Notes: a model not told the origin generated them from the sequence alone. Shown: positions 22,032 to 32,984, numbered from the stretch's first letter. The stretch is DNA of 64,000 bases from Hyposmocoma kahamanoa (GCF_003589595.1 NW_020654422.1:6816338-6880337); one strand, 5' to 3'. Numbers and translations are program-made.

Positions 22032-22330
22032 GGGATAGTGCAAATCCGCGTATGTAGGTAGCAAAAGGCGCGTATCTGCACTAAATTAAATTTTACGAGA
22101 GAATGATTGAACGTCACGTACTTTGTTATTTCTATGGCTATGACTTTCAATTTTGCACAGTAAGCATTAATTTATGTTGTTTACGGACTGATAACAATAG
22201 GTTCCCGTAAATCGCGCTAATGTGGTTGGCACGAACATGGCACGACAGTTACGCGTATTTGATTTGGCCTCTAATTTACCGAAATGGAAACTTGTAATCC
22301 AATGCTAGTTACGCGTTACTGCACTATCCC
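22032..22330. mobile_element. 299-bp inverted-repeat element (MITE-like)
   Basis: It starts GGGATAGTGCA and ends TGCACTATCCC, an exact 11-bp inverted pair, with CGCGTA continuing the match a few bases further in. No target duplication is obvious, so the superfamily is open. No frame of note lies inside. Confidence 0.65.
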
Positions 22331-22582
22331 AGACGTTGTACATAATTTGTGATGAAATAGATAAAATCGCCATGTTAAAACAAACGACATGAATTGATAA
22401 ACTGCGTAATCTAAATTACCTACCAAGGTATGTTCTTCCTCCATACAATAACAACTATGGAAGACGTTCCTGGAGATACATACATCTTACTATTAAGGCG
22501 CAGTCATGACAAAATACGCTCTATATACTAAGCTTTTACGTTTTAACCTGAGCCTGACTTGAATTTGGTCAACGCGGCACTC

Positions 22583-22599
22583 CGCGCGGCGGCCGCGCG
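22583..22599. repeat. GC-rich palindromic 17-mer, copy 1
   Basis: CGCGCGGCGGCCGCGCG occurs here and at 23576-23592, on either side of the piggyBac-like element. Confidence 0.9.
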
Positions 22600-22670
22600 G
22601 CGTCTGTGCGATTGTACTTCTCAGAGGAATTTAAATGTGGTTCCCTAGTAAGTAGAATTCAGATTCGCCA

Positions 22671-23542
22671 TTAACCCGGCGTAATTGTGATAGGTATTTG
22701 TTACACGGACTGTGAGGTGGGTCAATATTACCCCCATATTTAACGTATGTTATTTCCAATGTTTTTGTATAAATCCGTAATCTTTGTTCTTTAATAGCAT
22801 AATTGTACTTTGAGCTTAGAAATAAAAGTATGAAATATTTATTCACGAACTTTTAAGTGCATTTATGAAACTTTTACATAAACGCAAAAAAATTAGCAAC
22901 AAAATTGACCATTCTTATATTTTTATAAATTTTATACTCTAATAATCAGTCCTTTCAATTGTTTGTAGCAGTTTTATAAATAGAACTGCTTAGACAGTTT
23001 TCCATTGTTTAGACAAGTATAAAAAAGTTAATTGAATACACTCACTGCAGAAAGATATTATGTGTTCAGGACAAATATATTTATATGTGTTTTGTTTTAC
23101 GGTCTCTTTTTGTAGACCTTAGCAGGAGAAGCAGAGGCAGAGCATGATTGGTGCTAAATTGCATACAGTATACATACATAGTTTTTTTAAACTACCTTTC
23201 GACAACAACAAGAATCACAATATAAATGCCAAATATTTAACTGTAATGTGTAAAACCCTTGATTAAACTCAAATAAATATTAATCAGCAAAAAAAATCAT
23301 CCGTGAAAAAGGCGCAAAATTGTTACGTAGGCGGTGAAGATGGATCACATTTACCCTTTTTGATAATTGCACACGTGTATCTCACAGCACGGCTTTCGCC
23401 AATCTGCTATCTAGTCAAAAACATTTAGAACACAATGTTGGCTCCAGCTACGGAGAAGAACGTCACACGCGTACTTACAAAAATATTCAAAATTATAAAT
23501 GTTACGGGTCATTATGACCCAATCCCAATGACGCCGGGTTAA
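22671..23542. mobile_element. piggyBac-like non-autonomous element with TTAA sites
   Basis: TTAA at 22671-22674 and 23539-23542 brackets 864 bp. The inner ends are CCCGGCGTAATTGTGATAGG on the left and, inverted, CCCGGCGTCATTGGGATTGG on the right (17 of 20 equal). Both ends carry a subterminal palindrome (GGGTCAATATTACCC near 22719, GGGTCATTATGACCC near 23505). TTAA targets and CCC...GGG ends define piggyBac. The interior has only a 71-codon chance frame, so it depends on a transposase from elsewhere. Confidence 0.85.
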
Positions 23543-23575
23543 TCTACAATAAAGGCGTGGTAACTGGGTGGTCGT

Positions 23576-23592
23576 CGCGCGGCGGCCGCGCG
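23576..23592. repeat. GC-rich palindromic 17-mer, copy 2
   Basis: It is identical to 22583-22599 and sits 34 bp beyond the right TTAA of the piggyBac-like element. Confidence 0.9.
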
Positions 23593-26500
23593 AATACTTG
23601 CTCGACGTGTAACTGGGCGCTTACTGCTTAATAAATTGCCAAGTGACGTTCTTGATAAACTTCCAGGTAAACCAGAAAAATGTAAAACAATTCTTAAATC
23701 AATGCATTTGTCAAATTCTGAAATTTAATAGTTTTAAGTGTAAGCAGTGTTATTGCACGTAAGTTTTAGATATTACTTAATTATTTTGTAAGACGCCTGA
23801 CAGCATATGATGGCAGCTATACATAAATCTTTTAATGGTTTTTATTCGCTGTTTTTTGTGTTTCTATTTTGTTGTGAATAAAACAATAAACAAAATATCA
23901 TAGAAAAGAAGATATTGTATTCGATATTTGTTAAATGATTTAATAATTCGCGTATTGTGCATTCATATATTTAATAAAACATTATCTTTCCTGACTTACT
24001 TCAAACCTTTCTAGGAATTCATTAGCATGAAGGAGGCAAGCGTCCTCAATATCTGGGAAATCAATGACGGTACTTGGTTAATGTGGGACCTAGGGACGTC
24101 GCGAAGCGTTTCCGGCTTCCGCCCAACCGGTCCGTCCGGACCGGAGCGAGCCGGATTATTCAATTTGGTTTGGCCCGCGACAAACTCCATTGATTGTTTC
24201 GATATTCCGGTCACAAACGGACCATTCTTACAATTTCCTACCATTACAAATAGTTCACGTGTAAATGTCCGTTAGATAGGAACCTCTTAGGATAACGTTG
24301 CTTATGCAATTTCTGAAGCGGTTTACGTTAAAAAATAAGTACATAAATGTATTCCTAATAACCATGAATACGTATTTTTGAAAATCTCAGTTGGCAATTG
24401 TTTCCCAAATACTTATGGATTTGATTAAATGGCGCGTATCAGTACATGCATGTCCGTCATGACGTTAATGATCTTTTAAGTTTATGTTGTATATTGATTT
24501 TACTTTTTAGTATATTTAAAAGTTTATAAAGTATCACGTAAATTTCTGGTAATTTGATACTTATCAATTTTTTTTTTCTATTCATTTACACGGTGTCAAT
24601 TCCAGTAGAATCCAATTTTTATTTGTAGACATTAGACAAAATATGTTATGTTAATGATGTTAACAATACTTTAGTATTAAACAGTCTTGATCGTAAGGTC
24701 CTACATAAACCATATTATACCCCATAAAACCGTAACAGAAACTTTAACAATGAGCAGTAATTTATGTTATCTTTCAAACTAGTTCCAATATTTATTTTTG
24801 ATCATGTCCTCTTTTGACAAAATTTCAAATATACGATCTGCAAGACTTAGTTATGTGCTATGCTGTTTTGTACTCCTCCCCCTTTTTAAAAATGGTACTT
24901 GTAGTATGTGTGTAATTATAATGTAGGTAATACATATAATATCAAACATTTAAGTTCAATCAGTATACTATCGCGCATTGAGTTTCATCTCGATTTTACT
25001 GCGTCTCAGTCGCGACTAACTTAGATAGCTTAATGTTCAATTTTCTCGCATTTATAGTACAATATAATACATGAGCATCGTCAATGCGTGGTACGTGCAG
25101 ACCATAACAGCTTACACGTCAAATCTACGGTGAAATAGTTGCATAGACACTTTTTGCCTACCAAAGCGATTCCTATAACTTGGTATCGTACATATAGGAA
25201 ATTTTATTTCCGGGGAGAAACAAGTTGTCCCCCACATATGCTCGCTTTCCGCCGGCGCCGGAGAGGCACAATAGAAGCCTCAGTGATTTAGTTTTATTGT
25301 CATGCACCCTCCATTCAAACGCTACAGATTATATTCAAGGAGGTGAAATAGTTGTTTTAATATCTACTCGTGGGTAATTGCGAGTCGACAGTTAATCGTG
25401 TTTGATGCTTTCATTCCAGAAAATTAGATAATGAAAAAATGGCTTAATCTATTTAATACTAACATACCTTTGAAGTTGTACGGGTATCGCTATTAGTAGG
25501 TTCTAAAAAATCTAAAGAGGTAACGTTCATTGAAAACAACTATTTTATACATATACATAATTACGTATATACATACATTTTATTATAGGATTTTTTAAAA
25601 GTACAATGTTTAAATCTTCACAAATTTGTTTCCTTTTTCTGGTATATTTTATTTAAACTAGAAACGAAGTTGTGTTTTATGTTTATCTGTTGTTCCCAAT
25701 AGATAAGTCAAAAGTTTGAACTTTAGAAACAGTTCGGTTTAGAAGAACCTTCAATTCCTTGAAATTGAATAAAAGGTAAATGACGGCCTCGGCGGCGCCT
25801 GCTACGCTGCCTTTAGGAAGGATCATTAAGGGTCATAGTACAACCTTCACGTGAGTACAAGCGGTTTATTTAGCATTGTAATGTAATAAACGCTGACCAA
25901 CTTTATGAAAAGCAATTTCATACAGGCTACCCCTGTTATTGGGGGCAGTATAAACTAGGCATCTAGTCGCTAGGTCTACCAGGCGTTGAGAATTATAATC
26001 TTTGAGCATTGCAATTATCTCAATATATTGTGAACGTTGTCTTTACTAACTTACAAATTTAATTGTGTTTACATTAAATATACAAAAATATCATTTTTAG
26101 AATCCAAAACTTACGCAAGCCATCACCGGAAAACGGGTACGATAAGGTCCTCTATAAAAACAATTCACTCAAAATCATAAAACGATATGTTCTGTCGTTG
26201 AATTGTCGCTGTTAGCCCATATCGCGTGAAACGGCGGCAACTTGCCCGGCGATCTCCGGCGACGTGACCGACGTGAAAGGCCAATAAAATCTGAACCTCT
26301 CTGCTGGTCATCGCTGTAAAAATTGTCGCACGTGACGACTCACGCTCGCCAATACAGCGTTGTCGCAAACAGCAATACTGATCTTTATAAAATTCCATTC
26401 TTTGACCTCTGTCACAGTTGAAATGAAACTGGTAGGAGAGACCCAATATAAATAAATATAGTTTATCGTATGTGATAAATTATGACCTTTTTAAAACTAC

Positions 26501-27086
26501 AGATATTATAAATTACAATATAACTTAATACGAGGTCAGTTCCTATCATAAATGGATGAAAATAATAATGATCAAATAAATACAAAATCAAATGCAAATG
26601 AAACCTCATTATGTTTCACATAAATCCATTGTTTGATCTCATTTTCAGCTTTCCTATACGAAGTTACGCGACTTTCTGTCGGAACAAATTAGAATTTGTT
26701 GTTTTTCCTCATTTCCCCTTTTGGGAAATATTAAATTCTGTAATATTTTTCCATAAAGCCGGTAGGTATTATTCTACTGTAATCGAAATACTTTTTTTTT
26801 AAACAAAGTACTGTAATATATTTTGCTTTCTTTAAAGTTCCAACATCATTTATTAACTCACAGCGGTCAGAAACAAAACTAGGTAGAGGTCGGTATGTCA
26901 ATACCAGTTTTTTTATAGGTTCACTTACAGTCATTACAATATTACATACAATAAATTAAATTTGGTGGAGATCTAATTACACAACTAATTATGAGTGAAC
27001 AGTTTGCAAAAACAACGTAAATACTAATAATCTTAAAAACAAAAACTATAAATAACAAGAGTACAAGGGTCTCGGGCAAATAATTT
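23593..27086. other. Long AT-rich stretch, no gene recognised
   Basis: This is the longest region without identifiable repeats. It contains GC-richer blocks at 24010-24280, 25780-25850 and 26190-26410. Frames (77-93 codons) show no domain. Confidence 0.4.
24010..24280. promoter_or_regulatory. GC-richer island open on both strands
   Basis: Open frames of 82 (plus, 24027-24275) and 77 codons (minus, 24244-24011) overlap almost completely. The island contains palindromic CCGGTCCGTCCGGACCGG and is single-copy in the window. It could be a host exon, conserved non-coding DNA, or an old repeat. Neither protein is recognised. Confidence 0.2.
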
Positions 27087-27405
27087 TTTTTTTACTAATA
27101 AGTGCGCATTTGACCTCCATCTCACCTGATGGAAAGTGACGATGAGGTCCACCATCATCCACCTAAATAATGCCTATTCACTCTCGCCTTGAAAAGGTCC
27201 AAGTCATAGCGTTCGGGGAACAAGTCTGCAGGCAGGGAATTCCACTCCCGAGCCGCTCGCCATACAAATGTGGAAGCGAAACGCTTCGTGCGAATCCGGG
27301 AAATATCCACAATATAGGGGTGGAACCCCTGCCCACGTCTAGTCCCCCGATAATGGAAAGGGAAAAGCGGAATCAAATTATGCAATTCCATCCAACAGTA
27401 AAAAA
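27087..27405 (-). pseudogene. 3' end of a Jockey/CR1-like LINE, 5'-truncated
   Basis: Minus-strand frame from about 27373 to 27155 encodes GFHPYIVDISRIRTKRF and WRAAREWNSLPADLFPE, ending VNRHYLGG. This is the conserved C-terminus of Jockey/CR1-group reverse transcriptases. The 3' UTR carries TCCATCAGGTGAGATGGAGG and ends in ten A residues (27096-27087 on the plus strand as T). Only about 300 bp of the original multi-kb element remain. Confidence 0.85.
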
Positions 27406-27615
27406 AGAAATTTAATACGAATACATGACGAAATGGGTATGTCCGTAGTAAGAAAACGTTCATACTTTAGAAGAATTAAGACCCTCGATTCCGATCACTG
27501 ATTGTGGACCTTCTTCGACATGCAACTTTCAACTCAGAGGTGCAAGCCTGGATTCGAACCCACGGCCTCTGCCTATGAGGTGGTAGGCCAAACCATTAGG
27601 CTACCACGGCTTCAA
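27406..27615 (-). mobile_element. SINE-4, tRNA-derived
   Basis: The minus strand begins GAAGCCGTGGTAGCCTAATG (A-box region) and has B-box GTGGGTTCGAATCC. The body contains AAGTATGAACGTTTTC and CATACCCATTTCGTCA and ends AATTTC with a T-run. It abuts the 5' side of the LINE fragment. A partial copy is at 32645-32790. Confidence 0.82.
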
Positions 27616-27695
27616 AAAGACAATTAATTATGGTTTAGTAATATTGTTTTTTGAAATCTGTATAGCGAGTGCTAAAATATGTACATAGTAAAATA

Positions 27696-27762
27696 ACTCC
27701 ACTATGAGTAATATGCTCGTATATTTAAGAATCGTATATTTATATTAGTCATAGTGGAGTAT
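27696..27762. repeat. Inverted repeat, 18-bp arms
   Basis: CTCCACTATGAGTAATAT near 27697 is matched by ATATTAGTCATAGTGGAG near 27743-27760 in inverted form (17 of 18). It is possibly a small MITE. Confidence 0.7.
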
Positions 27763-27812
27763 ATACATGTATCCTTATCTATATCCTTACCATCTATGTT
27801 AATAAGAGTTAT

Positions 27813-28535
27813 CTAGAATGTACAATGTATCCTTATCCACCTATACAATATGGGCCCATCGTTCCTCTCGGCCACTGTTCGAAGAATGCCATTGGCACTG
27901 CCCCGCACCCTGCGCATCAGGGATGCCACCCGCTTCCGCAAAATGGAGCTAAAACCGTCCACACGCGCCTCGGCAAACATTCCTGAAGCGCTACAGTAGC
28001 GCGGCAACCCCAACAGCATTCTGAGGGCGTCATTGTACTGGACGCACAGGGCGCGATACGCTTTCTGTGTATACTTGACCCACAAGCTGCACGTGTAAAA
28101 TGATTGGCAAAATGCCTTAAAAAGCGTGAGCTTCACGTTTGTAGTACAGCGTGCAAACCTGCGGGCCAACATATTGCACCTTACAGCCAACGCCCTGCGC
28201 TCCCTGTCCATGTCCATATCATCAGACAGACTCTCCGTCACCCAGTGCCCTAGGTACTTGAAATGCGAGACTCTGCGTAGTGGCACACCGCATAGCTTTA
28301 CTGGCGGCACTTCACTAGGATATTTACAGCCAGCCCTAAAAATTAACAACTCGCTTTTGTTCACATTGTACCTAAGGCCATTGGTTTTTGCATACTCCTC
28401 ACAAATGCTCAGCAACTTTCTCAATGCGCTGGCAGATGGGCACAGCAGCACCATGTCATCGGCAAAGCTAATGTTATTAACTATTGTTCCATCAATAGAA
28501 CAGCCTATGCAAATTACCGGTACCGCTGAGCCCAC
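27813..28535 (-). pseudogene. LINE ORF2 C-terminal part: RT motif C onward
   Basis: The 240-residue frame has NNISFADDMVLLCPS (RT motif C, FADD at 24-27), NVNKSELLIF, FKYLGHWVTESL and a C-terminal region with QYNDALRMLLGLPRYCSASG. It is the continuation of the 28647-30542 frame. Between them (28536-28646) homologous sequence is readable only in alternating frames with stops. The ATG given as its start is internal to the original protein. Confidence 0.85.
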
Positions 28536-28646
28536 CTATCAGTTTATTAATGTACAGATTGAAAAGGCGAGGGGACGTCAAACGCATCCCAATCCGTAAT
28601 TGCTAGAGAACGAATCATGCCATCTCACCTGGTTGACCTGATTGCC

Positions 28647-30542
28647 TTACCAATACTTTAATAAAGCAATCAAATCCGCAGGCGTGTCAGTCTCACTTGC
28701 GGTGACTTGCGTGACACTCAATACAGGTGTTTTGCGGCCCGTATAGTATTGAACGGTGTGCTTCAGACACAAAATTGCTGACTCAGTCGACAATTCCTGC
28801 CGAAAACCGAATTGAGCGTCATGTATATGTATGTGTCTAGCCAGCCTTCTGTCAAGCACACCGTCCAACACCTTTGCAACGATGGTAGCTAGCGATATCG
28901 GACGATAGTTCCCCCTGTCGGAGGCATCCACTGTCTTAGATTTTAAGACAGGTACCACAATAGTTCTCATCAAATCCACCGGCAAGTAGGAGTGACCAAT
29001 GCATAAATTAAAAAGCATGGCTAGTGCTCTCGGTAAATGTTGCAGGTGCTCAATACTCAAGCCGTCATGTCCAGGCGATTTTCCGCGCTTCATGCCCTTA
29101 ATTATGAGCCTAATTTCTTTAGCTTGTAACAACTCTCGAACACCGGACAGGTCGGCCCCAGCATCGAGCACCTTCTCCCCAGGTGCTAGCGAGGATTTGA
29201 CTCTAAAGTGGTCTTTGAAAATATCAGCAATTCTAGCCGGCTCGCAATTACCCTCAACACTCATTGGAATGCTCGGCTTGGGTTTCATACTATTTGTGTC
29301 TTTCCAAAAACTTTTAAAATCCTTATTAGTGTGATGGGAAGCAAGTACATCCATTCTAATCTGCTCTTGATTATTTTGGCACCACTTCAGCTTAGACTTA
29401 AAAAAATTTCTAGTCTGAGTCATTCTGTCATATACAAATCCAGAACGCGGTCTTCCATACAAATTCCACATTTGAAACCTAAGCCTAGCCGCCTCATGAG
29501 CTTCTTTGACATGCCTGTTCCAACCCGCGACATAGCCACCTCTTCTACGCCCTCTATTCTCATAGCTGAGCTCCGCTGCTTCACGTAGTACATTAATAAT
29601 GTTCACATATAACTTATCAATACGAGTTCTATGTTCTATATCGCTACAATAACGATCACTACACGACCGGAATTCCTCGTGAAAGTCAATTTCCCTTAGC
29701 CGCTGGTTGCACAGTTCAGTGTATCTCTCTCTTTGAATACAGTTACGAACTCCCCACATAACTTTATTTAGGGGTTTATTGGTAATTTTCTTCTTTAGCC
29801 CCATTCGGCTAATATCACACTCGACTTTCAAGGGAAAGTGGTCAGACCAGTAAACATCGTAACAAATTGCTACAGACTTAATGATTTTCAGAGCTGCCTC
29901 TGTGACTAGACAGTGATCAAGCCAGCGCCTGCAGCCATGAGCTTCACTAACAAACGTGTAGGCATCCGACCCCAGCCCCAGAAATCTCACATCCGCACAG
30001 ACCCAGCTCTGTTCTTCACAAAAACTACACATTTCCTTATAAAACAACTCAATTGGGTGTGAATTAAAATCGCCTAATATAAACACAGAGTCCACCTCGC
30101 ATATATCTATAACCGCGCTGATTTCACTTAAACATTCCGTGTATTCAATTAAGTTGTCAATGTCATCCGTAGGCATATATACCGAGAAAACTAAAAACGA
30201 GCACTCAGACGTCGCAACCTTAATTGCCGCGAGCCTTACACTTTTACACTCCAGCACTGATACTAGTGAGAAGGCACTCTTCCTCCACATAATAGCCACA
30301 CCACCATGCGGCCTTCCACGGAGAGTTCCAACAGAGGTGTCCACCGCAGATTTACTGGTAAAACCGAAATCTGGGTCTATACATCCAATATAAATGACGT
30401 CATGAGGCAAGAGCCAAGTCTCCTGAAGGGCAATCACGTCAGTTTGCCTACACAGCGCCCGAACACCGTCTACTGACCTAGTTACTGATTTACAATTAAA
30501 ACTAAATAACACGGTAGTATTTTTATTTTCTATTTGATTCAT
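28647..30542 (-). CDS. LINE ORF2 N-terminal part: APE endonuclease and RT start
   Basis: The 631-residue frame begins with a complete-looking apurinic-endonuclease-like domain (about 1-245). It has SFNCKS (14-19), ALQETW with catalytic Glu41, HGGVAIMW (79-86), ILGDFNSHP (155-163) and WSDHFPL with the catalytic SDH at 233-235. The RT part starts at about 480 with KGMKRGKSPGHDGLSIEHL and NYRPISLATI (545-554), then DAQFGF (575-580). After TGRKTPV (607) the conserved RT motif A, which holds the first catalytic Asp, is absent: the frame jumps to sequence matching a later region (ADLIALLKYW) and stops. The endonuclease would nick target DNA; reverse transcription cannot work from this copy. Confidence 0.85.
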   Translation of the reverse strand: MNQIENKNTTVLFSFNCKSVTRSVDGVRALCRQTDVIALQETWLLPHDVIYIGCIDPDFGFTSKSAVDTSVGTLRGRPHGGVAIMWRKSAFSLVSVLECKSVRLAAIKVATSECSFLVFSVYMPTDDIDNLIEYTECLSEISAVIDICEVDSVFILGDFNSHPIELFYKEMCSFCEEQSWVCADVRFLGLGSDAYTFVSEAHGCRRWLDHCLVTEAALKIIKSVAICYDVYWSDHFPLKVECDISRMGLKKKITNKPLNKVMWGVRNCIQRERYTELCNQRLREIDFHEEFRSCSDRYCSDIEHRTRIDKLYVNIINVLREAAELSYENRGRRRGGYVAGWNRHVKEAHEAARLRFQMWNLYGRPRSGFVYDRMTQTRNFFKSKLKWCQNNQEQIRMDVLASHHTNKDFKSFWKDTNSMKPKPSIPMSVEGNCEPARIADIFKDHFRVKSSLAPGEKVLDAGADLSGVRELLQAKEIRLIIKGMKRGKSPGHDGLSIEHLQHLPRALAMLFNLCIGHSYLPVDLMRTIVVPVLKSKTVDASDRGNYRPISLATIVAKVLDGVLDRRLARHIHIHDAQFGFRQELSTESAILCLKHTVQYYTGRKTPVLSVTQVTASETDTPADLIALLKYW

Positions 30543-30678
30543 TACTATTTAAATATATATATATATTTATATATATTATATATATAAATTTTGTTAAGAG
30601 TTAAGACTCGCAGGAATTAAATTTTTAATCCGTAGAGGTCTTTGAAGGACCTTATCAAGATCTAACCAGGCCCTGCAC

Positions 30679-30824
30679 TCTCGTTCTCTGAAACAATTAC
30701 TGTCAAATAAGTAATACTCGACTAAAAGACGCATGATGCGAATGAAGCTTCGTATTTGATACTTGTTTTTTAATTTGGTCGAAAATTACTTACTTGACAG
30801 TAATTGTTTCGGATGAAGAACGAG
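30679..30824. mobile_element. Palindromic MITE-like element
   Basis: Arms 30679-30714 and 30785-30824 are inverted copies (CTCGTTCT, then AAACAATTACTGTCAA). The left arm and loop share with 63352-63413 an exact 25-bp stretch (30696-30720) and a looser match of about 60 bp, so this is a repeated family. Confidence 0.7.
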
Positions 30825-30829
30825 AATCC

Positions 30830-31725
30830 AGGTTACATCGAACTAATTATACGACTGCTAAAGTAACTTTTTTACATTCCGTTTCAGTAATGTGGTAACA
30901 ATATAATTACTCTATTTAATAAAATTCCGGAGTCAGGGACAAGTCGTCGTCGCCTTACAGTGAAAACTGTATGCGTTTTCACATAGTTCGTTTTCACTTA
31001 CTTTTGTTGAAAAAAAACTTATATATTTATTTATTTTTTATTTATTTTTACATTTTAGGAAAATTCACGGACATATAATATACTTAAATATGAGTAATCC
31101 AATGCCACCAACGAATTACGAATTTCCACCAACATTAATTATAAATTTCTTGCTCAAATATATTATTAAAATAATATAGTATTTGAAAGAGATATAACTA
31201 AACTAATGAAAATGCTAACTACAAACATTATAGCGTTTACTATATTTCACACCACATTTTTATCTTGGTCCTGAAAAATTACATATGCATATTCATTTAT
31301 TGCAATTCACATGTATAGTACAGGTAAATAAGCTTAAGATTATATTAGGTACATACACATGATACCCTGTAAGGGCGTAGCAAATTAAACCAGTTGTATA
31401 GGAACGTTTCAACAAATTAAACTAATTATATAGAAACATTTCAAAACGTAAATAAATAATCAATTGACATAGATGTTGCATCGTTATTTCTATAATTATT
31501 ATTATATGTATATACTGTAGGTACATTTATGTTACTTTAATTTTATTTAGAAGTAGAGACAAATAATTATTAATTTAATTAAGTAATTGCTTTTATCACC
31601 AAAAAATTTTTTATTTAATATTTTTATTGAGGAAATGACATACGAGGTTTTCGCTCTAAGACGACGAAATTTAATTTTTATTTTATAATATAAAGTTTTG
31701 TAATATTTGACCGTACAGTACAACT
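30830..31725. other. AT-rich stretch
   Basis: No gene. It contains an imperfect tandem pair of 32-bp units at 31381-31412 and 31413-31444 (27 of 32 equal). Confidence 0.5.
31381..31444. repeat. Tandem duplication, 32-bp unit
   Basis: The two adjacent units both start CAAATTAAAC and end TTTCAA. Confidence 0.9.
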
Positions 31726-31727
31726 AA

Positions 31728-32220
31728 CCATGTAGTGTATACACTACCGTACCTGAATTATCTAGCAGATAGAGCTAACTCATCGGAATAGGAAGCGACA
31801 GTTCAAAGGCGGACGACAATAAAACTAAATCATCGGGAAGTTATCTGTCTTCGTGGCTGGCACGAGGCATGTGCACCAAAATGTATTACACGGGATAAGA
31901 TGGTTAATGGCGCAGCGACGATCACGGCCAATTTTTCTAATTCTCTCTTTCATATCTTCTTCTTCGTGGATCTTCGGATCTTTATCCGAACATCTATCTA
32001 CATTTATACATTATAATCAAAACGTTTCATTACACATTTCTATTCCGGTTTTGTCTGTTGTACTTAATAAAGTTTGTTCGGTCGGTAAAAAGAGCACCAG
32101 TTGTGCCGTATCCTTTGTTTTTGCTAATTTATTTACACCATACTGTGTCCTAGTTTTGTTTTGTTATATCAAGAACATCCGTACAGTTTGTATTCTTCAA
32201 TTCACAAATAAATAAACCGT
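31728..32220 (+). other. Unassigned block, LTR-like features
   Basis: The block starts near TGTAGTGTATACACTAC and has an AATAAAG signal near 32068 and AATAAATAAA near 32206. It includes an open frame of 120 codons (31853-32215) rich in Ser/Phe/Ile with no recognised domain. A solo LTR is possible, but no matching target duplication was found and no internal LTR-element genes are present. The frame is probably chance. Confidence 0.15.
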
Positions 32221-32254
32221 TTTATAGTGACTAATGTAGTTTACGTACAACACC

Positions 32255-32395
32255 AACATCAACCCATTTATACGTACCACTCCTGAGCACGGGACCCTCT
32301 TAAACGAAGGTTTTAGGCCGTAGCCCGTCACTCTGGTCCAATGCGGGTTGAGAACTTTACAAGTTTTCCGAGGGTTGTGAACAGTGATCGGAATT
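32255..32395 (+). repeat. Lepidopteran CCCACTGC-type repeat fragment
   Basis: It contains CAACCCATTTATACGTACCA, GAGCACGGGACCCTCTTAAA and CCAATGCGGGTTGAGAAC, the order seen in a common lepidopteran repeat. A related split piece is at 13672-14010. Confidence 0.6.
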
Positions 32396-32644
32396 AGCTA
32401 AACTAAACAATAACATGGCCATTCCCCTCTTACAAATCCCGGAACTTCTTGGAACTGATTATATTTGTATATGCGCATTAAATATTGAAATTTAAGTACA
32501 TTGGCACAAAATTATTATTTCCTGTTAAGTATTTCCTACAAATAAATGTCTTAAAAGATAATATCATTATTGTTGTATTTAAATACTTTAGCCATTTAAA
32601 AAATAAACATTTGACAACATATATAATTTGAAATGTTTAGAAAA

Positions 32645-32790
32645 TAAACAGCAAAAAAAAGAAATTTTATACGAATTGATGACGAAATGGGTATGTCATT
32701 ATTAAGAAAACGTTCATACTTTAGCAAAAATTAACTCCCTCAATTCCGGCTCTCACTGGCTCTGAACTTTCTTCGGCGTGCAGGTTTCAT
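32645..32790 (-). repeat. SINE-4 3' fragment
   Basis: It matches the SINE-4 body at 27406-27540 (GACGAAATGGGTATGTC, AAACGTTCATACTTTAG) but lacks the tRNA-like head. It then joins CAGGTTTCATCACGACG, which belongs to the CCCACTGC-type repeat. Confidence 0.7.
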
Positions 32791-32984
32791 CACGACGTTT
32801 TCCTTCATCGAAAGTCTCATCGTTAATTTCAATTTCAAGATTCCTGAGCGTAGCGAGGATTTCGAGGCACGAGACGCAAAACAACTTTGCTGCTGAGCGA
32901 AACATACAACTTTTCACCTCACTATAGCGAGGAAAATGGTAGATAAAAGAAAAACAGTTGAACTGCAAAACATCAGTTTTTTTT

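Larger units (their letters stand above)
27780..30600 (-). mobile_element. LINE (Jockey/CR1-group), ORF2 only, internally deleted
   Basis: The minus-strand element contains an APE-type endonuclease and a reverse transcriptase split over two frames (30542-28647 and 28535-27813). No ORF1 is visible upstream; the sequence before the start codon is TA-rich (30548-30590). The right limit and the 3' end near 27780 are approximate. Similar proteins belong to the CR1/Daphne/Rex1-like group; clade assignment is tentative. Confidence 0.85.

Noticed and set aside
28126..29588. Plus-strand frames of 111-157 codons
   Set aside because: They lie opposite the LINE ORF2 frames, which carry the endonuclease and RT motifs.
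31853..32215. 120-codon frame as a secreted or membrane protein
   Set aside because: Hydrophobic patches come from T-rich DNA; no conserved domain, and the block looks more like non-coding element DNA.
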